From NCBI GenBank assembly GCA_021780815.1, contig JAJXYC010000015.1, forward strand, positions 461,796-525,795: a stretch of DNA of 64,000 nucleotides, in the 5' to 3' direction. Shown one piece after another: positions 26,671 to 36,444 of this stretch. Numbering within the stretch: the first letter of the stretch is position 1; each line of letters opens with the position of its first letter. A program made the position numbers and the translations under genes. The notes below the pieces were generated by a model. That model worked only from the letters and a program-made list of their open reading frames with translations. It made no database searches and was not told the origin of the DNA. Origin of the DNA: Bacteroidota bacterium. Its GTDB lineage: Bacteria > Bacteroidota > Ignavibacteria > Kapaibacteriales > UBA2268.

Positions 26671-27690
26671 ATGAACATAGCAGTAATATTTGGAGGAATT
26701 TCCACAGAACGTAATGTTTCAATAGCAGGTGGAAAAGCAGTAATTGAAGCACTTCGTGCAAAAGGACATAATGTAATTGCAGTTGACCCTGCTCTTGGAA
26801 AAAACTATAAAGATTCCGAAAATTTCACATTAAACGCTTCTGTATTCAATACTTTAGATGAATTAAAACAAATGGACACACGAAATTATATCGAAGCAAT
26901 TAATTCGGAAGCATTTGATAACATTGATATTGCCTTTATTGTTTTACATGGCAAAAATGGAGAAGATGGATTAATACAATCTTTACTTGAATTACGTGGA
27001 ATACACTATACTGGAAGTGGCGTTAGATCTTGTGCTGTTGCTATTGATAAAGCTATGTCTAAAAATTTATTTGCGGCTGCCGGGTTGCTTACTCCACCTT
27101 GGATGCACGTCCATATAAATGAAATTGATGATGATAATAATATCTCAAAAGAAATTAAACGTGAACTTGGCAACCAAGTTGTTATTAAACCAAATTATCA
27201 AGGCAGTTCAATTGGTATCTCTATCATCAAAGATGGTGATATAGATAAAATTCACCAAGGTTTAATTCTTGCAAGTCAATACTCAAATTCTATTATTGTA
27301 GAAAAATTTATTAAAGGGAGAGAAATTACAGTTGGAATACTTGGGGCAGAGGCTCTTCCTGTTATTGAGATAATTCCACAAGAAAATTATTATGATTACG
27401 AGCATAAATATACAAAAGGACATACAAAATATGAATGCCCTGCTGATATCCCGGAAGATATTGCAGAATTCGCACAATCTATGTCCATAATTTGCAACAA
27501 TGTTATTGGTGCAAGCGGTTTTTCACGGGTTGATTTTCGTTTAACTGATGAAGGTGAACCTTATTTGCTAGAAATTAATACTATTCCAGGTTTTACTGCA
27601 ACAAGTCTAGTGCCAATGGCAGCAAATCAAATTGGAATAGAATTTCCCGAATTATGTGAGAAAATAATTGATTTAGCTCTAAAAAAATGA
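26671..27690 (+). CDS. ddl: D-alanine--D-alanine ligase
   Basis: 339 residues, ATP-grasp fold. N-terminal VIFGGISTERNVSIAGGKAV, the HGKNGEDG loop, ATP-binding VIKPNYQGSSIGISI and the metal-binding end LLEINTIPGFT are all family signatures. It joins two D-alanines with ATP to supply the dipeptide end of the peptidoglycan stem. The gene lies 21 bases after the UDG gene and probably shares its transcript. Confidence 0.96.
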   Translation: MNIAVIFGGISTERNVSIAGGKAVIEALRAKGHNVIAVDPALGKNYKDSENFTLNASVFNTLDELKQMDTRNYIEAINSEAFDNIDIAFIVLHGKNGEDGLIQSLLELRGIHYTGSGVRSCAVAIDKAMSKNLFAAAGLLTPPWMHVHINEIDDDNNISKEIKRELGNQVVIKPNYQGSSIGISIIKDGDIDKIHQGLILASQYSNSIIVEKFIKGREITVGILGAEALPVIEIIPQENYYDYEHKYTKGHTKYECPADIPEDIAEFAQSMSIICNNVIGASGFSRVDFRLTDEGEPYLLEINTIPGFTATSLVPMAANQIGIEFPELCEKIIDLALKK

Positions 27691-27727
27691 TATTTATTAT
27701 ATCTTTTATTATATTTTTAGGTACGAT

Positions 27728-29446
27728 ATGAAACTATTTAGTCAAAAAATTGATAATTTAACAAACGAAGAATTTGTTGAAGTTTATATCAAAGGACCCC
27801 ATTTGATGAATAATGCTTTATTAAACAAAGGAGCAGCTTTCACAGCAAGTGAAAGAATTGAACTTGGTTTAGATGGTCTCATAAGAGACAAAGTTTTAAC
27901 AATTGATGATCAAGTAACTCGCTCTTATGATATGTTTTTAAGAAAAAGCGATGACCTTGAAAAGTATATCTTTCTGCAAAGTGTTTTGAATAGAAATGAA
28001 ACATTGTTTTACAATCTTTTAAAGGCACATCTAAAAGAAATGCTACCAATTGTTTACACTCCAACTGTTGGTCAAGCTTGTATGTTGATGAGCCATATTT
28101 TAAGGAAGTTCCGTGGCATTTATATTACAGAAGAAAATATTGACAGAATCGACCAAATTTTCCAAAATGTAGAAAGTCCTGAAATCTTTTTAATAGTAGT
28201 AACTGATGGTGAGCGTATTTTAGGTTTAGGTGACCTTGGCTCTGATGGAATGGGCATTCCTGTTGGGAAAGTAAATCTATACGTAAGTGCAGGGGGATTA
28301 AATCCTTCTGGTTGCCTACCTATAACTCTTGACGTTGGAACTAATTGTGAAAGACTTTTAAATGACCCGCTATACTTGGGCGTTCATAAACATAGACTTC
28401 GTGGTCAAGAATATGAAGAATTTATAGAAAAGTTTGTTCTCGGTGTAAAGCGTAATTTCCCTAATGCTTTGTTACAGTGGGAAGACTTTGGCAAACAAAA
28501 TGCCTTTATGCTTTTAGAAAGATACCAAAAACGTATTCTTTCATTTAATGACGATATACAAGGAACCGGTGCTGTTGTTCTTGCCGCTTTATATTCTGCA
28601 ATGAAAATTAAGCACTCACATTTTAAAGATGAAAAGTTTGTAGTTGTTGGTGTTGGTCAAGCAGGCTCAGGTGTTTGCTTTAATATTTATAATGCTTTAA
28701 AGGAAGAGGGTTTAACCGATGATGAAATTCGTCAAAGAATTTTCGCTATTGATGTAAATGGTCTCCTTATTGATACCCAAACCAATTTGGAACCACAAAT
28801 GATGCAATTTGCTCAAAAACGTTCTGATTTAATCAATTGGAAAGTTGCTGATAAAAATAACATCAATTTAAAAGAAGTTGTTGAAAATGCAAAAGCTACT
28901 GTTTTAATTGGAGCAACTGCACAACCTAATTTATTTAGCGATGAAATTATTCAAATGGTAGCACAAAATACAGAACGACCTGTCTTTTTTGCGTTATCCA
29001 ATCCTACTTCACAATCTGAATGTACTCCTGAATCTGTTTATAATAATACCAAAGGGAAAGGATTAATTGCTACTGGCTCTCCATTTGAACCAATAGTCGG
29101 TGAATATGGAACATCATATTCTTCACAATCAAATAATATGTATATTTTCCCCGGCATTGGACTGGGTGCGCTTGTTGCAAAGGCTCCCTATATTACTTAT
29201 AAAATGTTCTTGGCTGCAAGCAAACGTTTGTCTGAATTAGTTACTGATGAAGAATTATCACTTGGTAAATTACTCCCTGAAATGGAAGATATTAGAGCCA
29301 TTTCCGCACAAATTGCTATCGCTGTTGCCAAAGAAGCCCGTGATTCTAAACTCGGGAGAATTGATAGTGATGAAAATTTGACTAAATCTATTAAAAACGC
29401 TCAATGGGACGGTATTTATAGACAATATAGATTTGCTAAACCATAA
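27728..29446 (+). CDS. NAD(P)-dependent malic enzyme
   Basis: 572 residues, the length of the large malic enzyme class (MaeA/SfcA and eukaryotic type). N-terminal NNALLNKGAAFTASERIELGLDG and LPIVYTPTVGQAC; central VVTDGERILGLGDLGSDGMGIPVGK with catalytic and metal residues; Rossmann motif VVVGVGQAGSGVC; and ALSNPTSQSECTPESVY near the end. It decarboxylates malate to pyruvate with NAD or NADP reduction. The cofactor preference cannot be settled by eye. It starts 37 bases after ddl and stands before rpmB. Confidence 0.94.
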   Translation: MKLFSQKIDNLTNEEFVEVYIKGPHLMNNALLNKGAAFTASERIELGLDGLIRDKVLTIDDQVTRSYDMFLRKSDDLEKYIFLQSVLNRNETLFYNLLKAHLKEMLPIVYTPTVGQACMLMSHILRKFRGIYITEENIDRIDQIFQNVESPEIFLIVVTDGERILGLGDLGSDGMGIPVGKVNLYVSAGGLNPSGCLPITLDVGTNCERLLNDPLYLGVHKHRLRGQEYEEFIEKFVLGVKRNFPNALLQWEDFGKQNAFMLLERYQKRILSFNDDIQGTGAVVLAALYSAMKIKHSHFKDEKFVVVGVGQAGSGVCFNIYNALKEEGLTDDEIRQRIFAIDVNGLLIDTQTNLEPQMMQFAQKRSDLINWKVADKNNINLKEVVENAKATVLIGATAQPNLFSDEIIQMVAQNTERPVFFALSNPTSQSECTPESVYNNTKGKGLIATGSPFEPIVGEYGTSYSSQSNNMYIFPGIGLGALVAKAPYITYKMFLAASKRLSELVTDEELSLGKLLPEMEDIRAISAQIAIAVAKEARDSKLGRIDSDENLTKSIKNAQWDGIYRQYRFAKP

Positions 29447-29518
29447 CTATATTTTTTATATTTTTATCTAAACAATAAAATTTTATTATTTTTTTTAAAT
29501 TATTTTAAATTTTATTCG

Positions 29519-29526
29519 TAAATTTG
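29519..29526 (+). promoter_or_regulatory. TAnnTTTG -7 element upstream of rpmB
   Basis: TAAATTTG, 27 bases before the rpmB ATG. The spacer carries TTTAAAAAGGAATAAA, with an AAGGA run as a possible ribosome site. Confidence 0.5.
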
Positions 29527-29553
29527 TAATCTTTAAAAAGGAATAAATGCTTT

Positions 29554-29778
29554 ATGGCAAGAAGATGTGAAATAACAGGAAAAGGTGTTCTTACAGGTAA
29601 CAATGTTTCTCATGCTAATAATAGAACTCGCAGACGTTTTCTTCCAAATCTTCAAACTAAAAGAATTTGGTTAGCAGAAGAAAAACGTTTTGTTACTTTA
29701 AAAGTATCTGCTCGTACTCTGAGAACTATTGATAAAAAAGGTTTGCACGCTGTTCTTAAAGATGTACAAGCTATTTAA
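29554..29778 (+). CDS. rpmB: 50S ribosomal protein L28
   Basis: 74 residues. [37 protein letters not shown] and [14 protein letters not shown] are the L28 signature. Basic and short, as expected. It has its own -7 element and stands as a single gene, with rpmG not adjacent. A hairpin terminator lies about 100 bases downstream. Confidence 0.97.
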   Translation: MARRCEITGKGVLTGNNVSHANNRTRRRFLPNLQTKRIWLAEEKRFVTLKVSARTLRTIDKKGLHAVLKDVQAI

Positions 29779-29882
29779 TTTGATTTTTAATTATCAAAAT
29801 AAATTTAATCTCTTCCATTAGATTTTCTTCTAATAGTAAGAATTAAATTATATCTTTGAATATAAAAAATGTAACTTCTTTG

Positions 29883-29911
29883 AAGAGGTTGTCCTAAAAA
29901 GATAACCTCTT
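29883..29911 (+). terminator. Intrinsic terminator after rpmB
   Basis: AAGAGGTTGTC / GATAACCTCTT, 11-bp stem with one G-T pair, 7-nt loop and a T run (TTTTTTATTTA). It lies about 105 bases past rpmB. The stem core AAGAGGTTGTC is shared with the terminator at 62093-62122. Confidence 0.8.
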
Positions 29912-29997
29912 TTTTATTTATATTTTTTTGTAACTTATGAAAATCTCCTAAACAATTAAATTATAGAATTATAAACAAGAATCTTTTGCAATAAAAT

Positions 29998-32900
29998 TTA
30001 CAGCTTAATAAATTTCATTGGTATTGCTTGGCTATTTAACTTCAAGAAATATAATCCTGCCGCTAAGTTTGAAACATCAATTTGATTTGAAACTACTCCT
30101 TCACTTACTTTAATTCCAAAAGAATTATATATCGCATAACTACATGCAGTTTCAGGAAGATTAAAGACATTTAACCTATTTGACACAGGATTCGGATATA
30201 AATTTATAGTTGAATTATTACTCTTGTGTTCCTCAATAGAATTTGGGTCTACACCTTTTCCTGAAACAGATATATTGTTTACACCATCGGTAAAATTACA
30301 ATTAACAATGATACTTCCTGTATATGTAATAAGTTTCGTTGGAGCAAATTCCACTATTATATTTTGGTTTTGATTAGGTCCAATTGTTCCCCCTTTCCAA
30401 TTACCACTAAATCCAGCAGGATAAGATATGGAAGCAACATCTAAGTTAGAATTACCTGAATTTGAAATTGTCATTGTCAATAATTTACCTCTACCTAATC
30501 CAACATTTCCAAAATCCAAAGTTCCCTCAATACCAACAATCGCAGTATTAGATGATTTATTAAAACCAGTTCCCGAAACTTCAATAGTTGTATGGGAATC
30601 TCTGGCATTAGAAAAAATTATAACAGAGCCGTAATAATCATCAGCTTCGGTCGGTGTAAATTTCACATTAATAATAGTGTCTTGATTAGGTTCCAGTGTA
30701 AAACTTACAGGGGCAACGGTAAATCCATCAGGACAGAAAATATCAGTTACATTCATAACAAAAGCACCTTGATTTTGAACTTTTAAAGTTTTGATAGCAA
30801 AAGTATCAATAGCCACTTTGTTAAAATTTAAATCACCCTCTACCAACATAATAGGAATACTGTCTTCATTTCGTGTAATGTTCAAATCTAATCTATAAGT
30901 ACCCATTAATCCATCAAAATAAGGAATAACTTTAAAATATATCGTTTTATTACCGCTCGTTTCAATAACTCTTTGAGCAATGTTTGAATAATTATCAGAC
31001 CACGTTGTACCATCAAAAGAATATAAAAGAGAACCTTTTAAAGTAAAATTGTTTGTTTCTTGAAAATCTTCTGCATCTTCAAAATTTATATTTATCCTAT
31101 AATTATACCCCACCTCTAATTTTATTTGATAAATATCCACATCGGTTGGTTTATTAATATTCGCAGAATCGGTGAAAACAGAACATTTATTATCAATAAA
31201 GTTCATCTGTAAGTGAGTTGCAGATAAAACTGTATTATTAGGTTCATATTTATCTGGTGGCAAAGGCTTTGGCAAAATTACAATCTGTTTAGGATTTTGT
31301 TCTTCATTATTTGAATTTATTAATAAATTTTTATCAGAACTATCCTCTTGATAAAATACAGCAACAAAGTAGTTTCCATAAGGTATATCAATACTATCAG
31401 TTTTAAACATTAAATTATTCGGATAATATGATTTTGGTAACAATCCTGCTACCTCATCATAAGTACCAAGAGTTTTAGTAATTTGACTATTCTCTTTATT
31501 AATCAATTTTAATATGATTTTGCCTTTAAAAGTATTTGTATTGCTATTATTTATCACGTTAAAATTAACATACATACTATCACCTTGAACTAAAGTATCA
31601 AGAGGTAAAATGTTAATTGGGGAATAAAGCGAAAGTTCACTATTATTGAAAACTTCAATATTTAGGACATCAGAAAAACTGGCAGAAGAACCTTTACGAA
31701 CCTGTTTCCATTGACCATTTGTTTCTCTAAATAAAATATAAACTTTGTATTTACCCGGCGTCATCTTTACAATACCGCCAGTTAAAAAAGAAATTGTATC
31801 TTCAACACCTTGTTTAAGAGAAATATTTGAAAGAACATCTACATAATCAATAAAATTATTACTCTCATCTAAAATTGCGGCACAGATATCACCTGAAAAA
31901 TCACTCGATGAATTATTGACAATATCAGCAGAAATAGAAAAGTTAGAGCCATAAGAAATTAGAGGATTATTAATTTTTATTTCATTTTCAAGTTCAAGAT
32001 TTAATCTCATTTGGTCGGTTGGAGGTTGAATCCCTATCACAGCAGATTGCCCTCTATTAAAGGTCGTTCCAACTGGATTAAGTACATCTATTAAAAAATA
32101 GCCATCAGCCATACCGCCCCAACCCCAATTAAAGTGGAAATAATTATCATCATTAAACCCATCACAAACAAAAGCATGACCACCTGAACCATTACTAAAC
32201 CCTTGGTAGTAAATCGGTCGTCCCATCAAAAGTTCGCCTTTAAGTAAATTTACCCAATCATTATATGAATATGAACTTCTAATTGCAATGGATAGTGCTT
32301 TATCATATCTAAAATAATTTGTTAAAGCAGGCGCAACTAAATATGTACCACCGGCACCACTTGCACTCACTCCATAATTCATATCCACACTAACACCACA
32401 ATTATACATTAGAACAGCAACTGAATTATTGGAGCTCTTTACTTCTAAGGGCATATCACCCCAATTATAATATGTTGCCGCAAAATTCGCCGATAATGTA
32501 CCATATAAAGGATGCGTGTAACTATGGAACCCTGAACCCATTGCAGGATAACTCCAATATCTCATTATTTGTGCCATCGCTGTTGCTACACAACCTGTTA
32601 AAGTATGCGTTTTATAAGTCTCATCATACGGGCATAAATCATTATAGTATGGCTTTTGATTCCATTTAGTTTTAATTAAAGAAGTAACTCCCGATTGTAT
32701 TTTATTTCTATTATCTTTCTTGTTATTTATATCTGCCCAATTTTTTTTGATTTGTGCAGTTTGTGGAATTTTATTTGCGATAATATAATTAACTTCTAAT
32801 TGATATTCATTTAACCAATTTAATGTATTTTCCGGAATACTATTTTGATTAAAATTATTTTCAAACGAATATCCTAAAATTGGTATTGAAGCATCATCAC

Positions 32901-33150
32901 CAGCAACAATAACAAACGAATTGTCTCCTCCATTAAAAACATAATAATACGCTATATCTAAATTCGAAGCCATATTTATATTGTTTGCATCTGCTTTAAA
33001 AACTAAATGTATTTGACTCGTATCTTTAATTTGACTGTTTTGTTGTAAGAATTTTTTTGCTATTTCAGAAGCATAATTCTCGGTTATAGGAGTTGCAAAA
33101 AGAATTTCAGGAAGAACAAATGCTATAATAACAAGTAATAACTTTTTCAT
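29998..33150 (-). CDS. C10 (streptopain-like) cysteine protease with T9SS sorting domain
   Basis: 1050 residues. Signal peptide MKKLLLVIIAFVLPEILFA; inhibitory pro-domain at about 22-120 as in SpeB precursors; mature protease at about 150-380 with the nucleophile C187 in TGCVATAMAQIMRYW and H325 in GSGGHAFVCDGFNDDNYFHFNWGWGG. Several beta-sandwich domains follow (about 390-640), then a PPC-like region with PNNTVLSATHL, then two choice-of-anchor-D/ASH-type repeats (FNKVAIDTFAIKTLKVQNQG and LDFGNVGLGRGKLLTMTISNSG). The end (LYPNPVSNRLNVFNLP ... GLYFLKL) is a type A T9SS domain. It is a predicted secreted or surface-anchored protease comparable in layout to periodontain/PrtT-like C10 enzymes. 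Confidence 0.92.
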   Translation of the reverse strand: MKKLLLVIIAFVLPEILFATPITENYASEIAKKFLQQNSQIKDTSQIHLVFKADANNINMASNLDIAYYYVFNGGDNSFVIVAGDDASIPILGYSFENNFNQNSIPENTLNWLNEYQLEVNYIIANKIPQTAQIKKNWADINNKKDNRNKIQSGVTSLIKTKWNQKPYYNDLCPYDETYKTHTLTGCVATAMAQIMRYWSYPAMGSGFHSYTHPLYGTLSANFAATYYNWGDMPLEVKSSNNSVAVLMYNCGVSVDMNYGVSASGAGGTYLVAPALTNYFRYDKALSIAIRSSYSYNDWVNLLKGELLMGRPIYYQGFSNGSGGHAFVCDGFNDDNYFHFNWGWGGMADGYFLIDVLNPVGTTFNRGQSAVIGIQPPTDQMRLNLELENEIKINNPLISYGSNFSISADIVNNSSSDFSGDICAAILDESNNFIDYVDVLSNISLKQGVEDTISFLTGGIVKMTPGKYKVYILFRETNGQWKQVRKGSSASFSDVLNIEVFNNSELSLYSPINILPLDTLVQGDSMYVNFNVINNSNTNTFKGKIILKLINKENSQITKTLGTYDEVAGLLPKSYYPNNLMFKTDSIDIPYGNYFVAVFYQEDSSDKNLLINSNNEEQNPKQIVILPKPLPPDKYEPNNTVLSATHLQMNFIDNKCSVFTDSANINKPTDVDIYQIKLEVGYNYRININFEDAEDFQETNNFTLKGSLLYSFDGTTWSDNYSNIAQRVIETSGNKTIYFKVIPYFDGLMGTYRLDLNITRNEDSIPIMLVEGDLNFNKVAIDTFAIKTLKVQNQGAFVMNVTDIFCPDGFTVAPVSFTLEPNQDTIINVKFTPTEADDYYGSVIIFSNARDSHTTIEVSGTGFNKSSNTAIVGIEGTLDFGNVGLGRGKLLTMTISNSGNSNLDVASISYPAGFSGNWKGGTIGPNQNQNIIVEFAPTKLITYTGSIIVNCNFTDGVNNISVSGKGVDPNSIEEHKSNNSTINLYPNPVSNRLNVFNLPETACSYAIYNSFGIKVSEGVVSNQIDVSNLAAGLYFLKLNSQAIPMKFIKL

Positions 33151-33255
33151 AAAAATCCTAATATTTTATACTATTCCAATTATGTGTTTTATGTATTCAA
33201 AATTAAGAATTAATTAATTTAAAATAATAATAAACCATCTACTAATTATTATAGA

Positions 33256-33263
33256 CAAAATTA
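33256..33263 (-). promoter_or_regulatory. Possible TAnnTTTG -7 element upstream of the C10 protease
   Basis: Minus-strand TAATTTTG about 105 bases before the start, leaving a longer leader than other cases here. The 33151-33310 gap holds nothing else that I can name. Confidence 0.3.
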
Positions 33264-33310
33264 ATAAAAAACAAATTAAAATGGATAGAATTTAATAAGA
33301 AAAATACTAA

Positions 33311-33994
33311 TTATTCTTTCCAGATAAAATCAAATAATAGATAAGACATAGCTGTTATAAAACCAACATACGCAACAATTAATTGTAAGTCGGAAAAAAT
33401 TGCTGAAAAAGATGTACCAATAAAAGTTGAAACCGTCAAATCTATGCCAATTTTAATTATTGGTAAAAGAATAGGAAAAGATAAAATTGGGAATAAGGCA
33501 TTTTTCGAATTTGCTTTTGAGATTATTGCCGATATTACGGTAGTAGAAGTTGCAATTGCCGCAGAACTTATTGCAATAACAAGTATTAATAAATCAGGTG
33601 TAGATACTGCTTTGGAATTAGAAAAAAGAAAAAATAAGATTAAAGCAAAAAAATTGATAAATAAACTTAATAATACATTAAAGATTAATTTACCAAAATA
33701 AATAGAAGTTGAACTTGCAAAAACTTGTAGCAGAAAAGAAGTTCCTCTTTCTTCTTCACTTACAAATGTTTTAGAAAGTCCAATCATTGAAGCAAAAAAT
33801 ATAACAATCCAAAGTAAACCGGCTGAAAGTTCTGCACCCATTTTTTCATTGACTAATGCAAGTGCTATCATTGTTATCGTGGTAAGTATAAAAAGAAAAA
33901 TGGTGCTAATTGAATATCTTGTTCGAAACTCACTTAAAATTTCTTTGTATAAAATAGCATAAATTTCTTTAAAATAGTTTTTAGTAGTTATCAT
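33311..33994 (-). CDS. ccmB: Heme exporter / cytochrome c maturation protein CcmB
   Basis: 227 residues with six hydrophobic helices. The N-terminal ILYKEILSEFRTRYS, the GLLWIVIFFASMIGLSKTFVSEEERGTSFLLQVF block and the later PILSFPILLPIIKIGID segment match CcmB, the membrane subunit of the CcmAB transporter that acts with CcmC in loading heme onto CcmE. No ccmA, ccmC or ccmE is adjacent. Instead the gene lies 6 bases after the IgGFc-binding/barrel gene and would be its co-transcribed last partner. Confidence 0.88.
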   Translation of the reverse strand: MITTKNYFKEIYAILYKEILSEFRTRYSISTIFLFILTTITMIALALVNEKMGAELSAGLLWIVIFFASMIGLSKTFVSEEERGTSFLLQVFASSTSIYFGKLIFNVLLSLFINFFALILFFLFSNSKAVSTPDLLILVIAISSAAIATSTTVISAIISKANSKNALFPILSFPILLPIIKIGIDLTVSTFIGTSFSAIFSDLQLIVAYVGFITAMSYLLFDFIWKE

Positions 33995-34000
33995 AAAGTA

Positions 34001-36436
34001 TTACAATCTGTATTTAGCTCCGAATAAAATTGAAAAATTAGAAATATACCAACTGCCATCACTTATTAAACTTGAAAAGTATTTTTTATAATTTGTTTCT
34101 AAAAACAAACTAAAATTATATTGCAAAGGATAAGTAAAACCAATTCCTGCAAAAGCACCAATATTTAAAGTTCTAAGAGAAGACAAATTACTTGGATAGC
34201 GTACTTGCATTCTATATAATTCATCGGCAGAATACTCTACAAAAGGTGGAGAAATAATTTTGCTGGAATAATTAATAGCATTACTTGTCACCAAATAGAA
34301 AGAAAGTCCTATATAACCATAAAATTTTTGATTAAAATAATATTCGCCTTGTAAATCAATACATAAGTTTCTACCGTTAAGTTGCAATAAACGTCCTTCT
34401 TGAAAAGGTAATAAATCACCATTATCAGGATTTCTGTATTGAGAAATCGTAATATCAGGTGCTTCCAAATTACCTGTAAATTTTTCTAAAGTTAATTTTC
34501 CGGTTGCATAAAGACGATTTATAATTTTGTGAGAAAGAGAAAAACCAAGAAATAAATTAGAACCATTTGCATCTTTAAATTTTCCTAATTCTCTTGGAAC
34601 AATAGGGACGGAATTATTAACTTCTCCTGATATAGAAAAATCTGCATGTTGTGAAAAGAAAGTCGGTTGCAAGAATGCTCCCAAAAGCCACCCTTCATCA
34701 ACATTACATTCAGAAGACAAAGCAGGGACAATTGAATAATCATAATTTCCAGTTCTTGGATTTATTTGGTAACAAATTGTAAGATAAGATTCATTAAGAG
34801 CATTATCAACAGCTTTAAGCACTAATCGGTCTGAACTATTTGCTTGTGGAGTAAAAAAACCTTCAATTTGTGGAACTCCTTCGGAAAAATTAGGAATTTT
34901 AACAAAGAAACCTGAATTTTCCATAATATCAATTGTTTTCAGCCCAACATCATTTTCACGGTCATCACGAAAAATAACTTTAACATTACTATTTGATTCT
35001 TTTGCTTCAATCATAGGCGGTAAAGTATCTTTGGCAGGTTCATACTCAACAAAGGATTGTCCTCCCATATTACCATAAGCATCGAAAGAATCGTGTCCAA
35101 AGCCAAAACCGTAGGAATACATTCCAAAAGGCATACTTGCAGAAATTGAATGTGTACCATAAGGAATTTGAATAGCACCTATTGCATAACGTGTAATCCC
35201 TATTGTTGAAAATAAATCGGGGTCAACACTTTTCCCATCTAATATCAATGTATTAATAGCCTGAACTGGTATTACAATATTGACAAAATGGTCCCATTCA
35301 CCATTAACAGGTGTTGCAAAGCGATATTTACTTAAAAACTGCTGTGTAGGACTTATTAATATCATACATGGGTCACCAATAGAATCGCCATTTCTAAAAC
35401 CTTGTGAATATTGGGCAACTAAAACAGGTTTATCTGCTTTTACTTGAATATTTTGCGTAGATATTGCTTCGTAATATTGTCCCGCATTCAAAAATCCAAT
35501 AAGCTTTTGGTCTACAAATATTCTCGTGGAATCTTGATTAGCTAGTACCCGCCAGGTATATTTTGACCTTTTTTTTAATTTTCCAACAAAGAAATGCTTG
35601 CCCCATGAACTTATAGGAGGAATTTGTTCAACAAGATGATTACATGCAGTAACAACTGGTGGGGGAGAAGGAACATAAGCACACTGATGGCCACCATAAA
35701 CAGAAATTGGCTTTGTAGAAGTTACTAAACTACCCGTAAAATCAATTTTCAACCCTGCACGGTACTCTATTTTAGCTATTACTTGATACGCATCACCTTT
35801 ATTTAATGTTACATTAAATGGTACATTTGCTTTTTGTCCTCCAACTGTTTCAACTGTTGGAACAATCGTAACAAGAGTATTATCTTCGGTAGCAACTAAT
35901 GCAAATTCAGGCATTAACGGACTGGACATTGTATAAGACATAATACGATAGCTTGTTCCTAATACTTTTGTTGGCAAACCTAAATATGTATCCGTTGTTT
36001 GGTATCGCCGATTTAACCCATAAACAGAAATTGGGCTATCCGAAGTAATATGCACCGACATACCAGGTTCAATTATCTCGCTCGTTTGCAATTCAGCAGC
36101 GGCAGGTAATTGCACACTTTGCACCGTTCTCGCTGGAACTTTTATACTCTTCTTATAATTTAATGCTTTGATTTCTATATTTACATTGGCATCAAATTGG
36201 GCAGTTATAAATAAATCTAATATAAGAGCATTTCCTTCCTCATTATTTGAGCGATAGTTCTGCATAAAACATAACCAAAATTCTTGCCCTTCTGGATTTT
36301 GTAAATTCAATTTAAGCTTAGTCTTTGTTTCATCATATTTTACACTATCAAGTGGTTCATTCTGACTGAACAATTGAATACTATTAATTACTAGCACTAT
36401 TATATATATAAATATAATCTTAAATGTAATTTTCAT
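34001..36436 (-). CDS. IgGFc-binding-domain protein with C-terminal outer-membrane barrel
   Basis: 811 residues. Signal peptide MKITFKIIFIYIIVLVINSIQLFSQ. Residues of about 50-450 match the IgGFc-binding N-terminal domain: GQEFWLCFMQNYRSN, VHITSDSPISVYGLNRR, YGGHQCAYVPS, GTHSISASMPFGMYSYGFG, a pattern used by many environmental bacteria as a general adhesive or surface module. After a beta-sandwich segment (about 465-555), the last 220 residues alternate polar and aromatic residues and end FSILFGAKYRL, typical of an outer-membrane beta-barrel. The fusion would place the adhesive domain on the cell surface without a T9SS tail. Immunoglobulin binding is not implied in a free-living organism. 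It is 8 bases after the cohesin-like gene and 6 bases before ccmB. Confidence 0.82.
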   Translation of the reverse strand: MKITFKIIFIYIIVLVINSIQLFSQNEPLDSVKYDETKTKLKLNLQNPEGQEFWLCFMQNYRSNNEEGNALILDLFITAQFDANVNIEIKALNYKKSIKVPARTVQSVQLPAAAELQTSEIIEPGMSVHITSDSPISVYGLNRRYQTTDTYLGLPTKVLGTSYRIMSYTMSSPLMPEFALVATEDNTLVTIVPTVETVGGQKANVPFNVTLNKGDAYQVIAKIEYRAGLKIDFTGSLVTSTKPISVYGGHQCAYVPSPPPVVTACNHLVEQIPPISSWGKHFFVGKLKKRSKYTWRVLANQDSTRIFVDQKLIGFLNAGQYYEAISTQNIQVKADKPVLVAQYSQGFRNGDSIGDPCMILISPTQQFLSKYRFATPVNGEWDHFVNIVIPVQAINTLILDGKSVDPDLFSTIGITRYAIGAIQIPYGTHSISASMPFGMYSYGFGFGHDSFDAYGNMGGQSFVEYEPAKDTLPPMIEAKESNSNVKVIFRDDRENDVGLKTIDIMENSGFFVKIPNFSEGVPQIEGFFTPQANSSDRLVLKAVDNALNESYLTICYQINPRTGNYDYSIVPALSSECNVDEGWLLGAFLQPTFFSQHADFSISGEVNNSVPIVPRELGKFKDANGSNLFLGFSLSHKIINRLYATGKLTLEKFTGNLEAPDITISQYRNPDNGDLLPFQEGRLLQLNGRNLCIDLQGEYYFNQKFYGYIGLSFYLVTSNAINYSSKIISPPFVEYSADELYRMQVRYPSNLSSLRTLNIGAFAGIGFTYPLQYNFSLFLETNYKKYFSSLISDGSWYISNFSILFGAKYRL

Positions 36437-36444
36437 ATTGTCAT

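Noticed and set aside
30428-30786. Short + strand ORFs within the C10 protease gene
   Set aside because: They are antisense to well-conserved anchor-domain and T9SS coding sequence.
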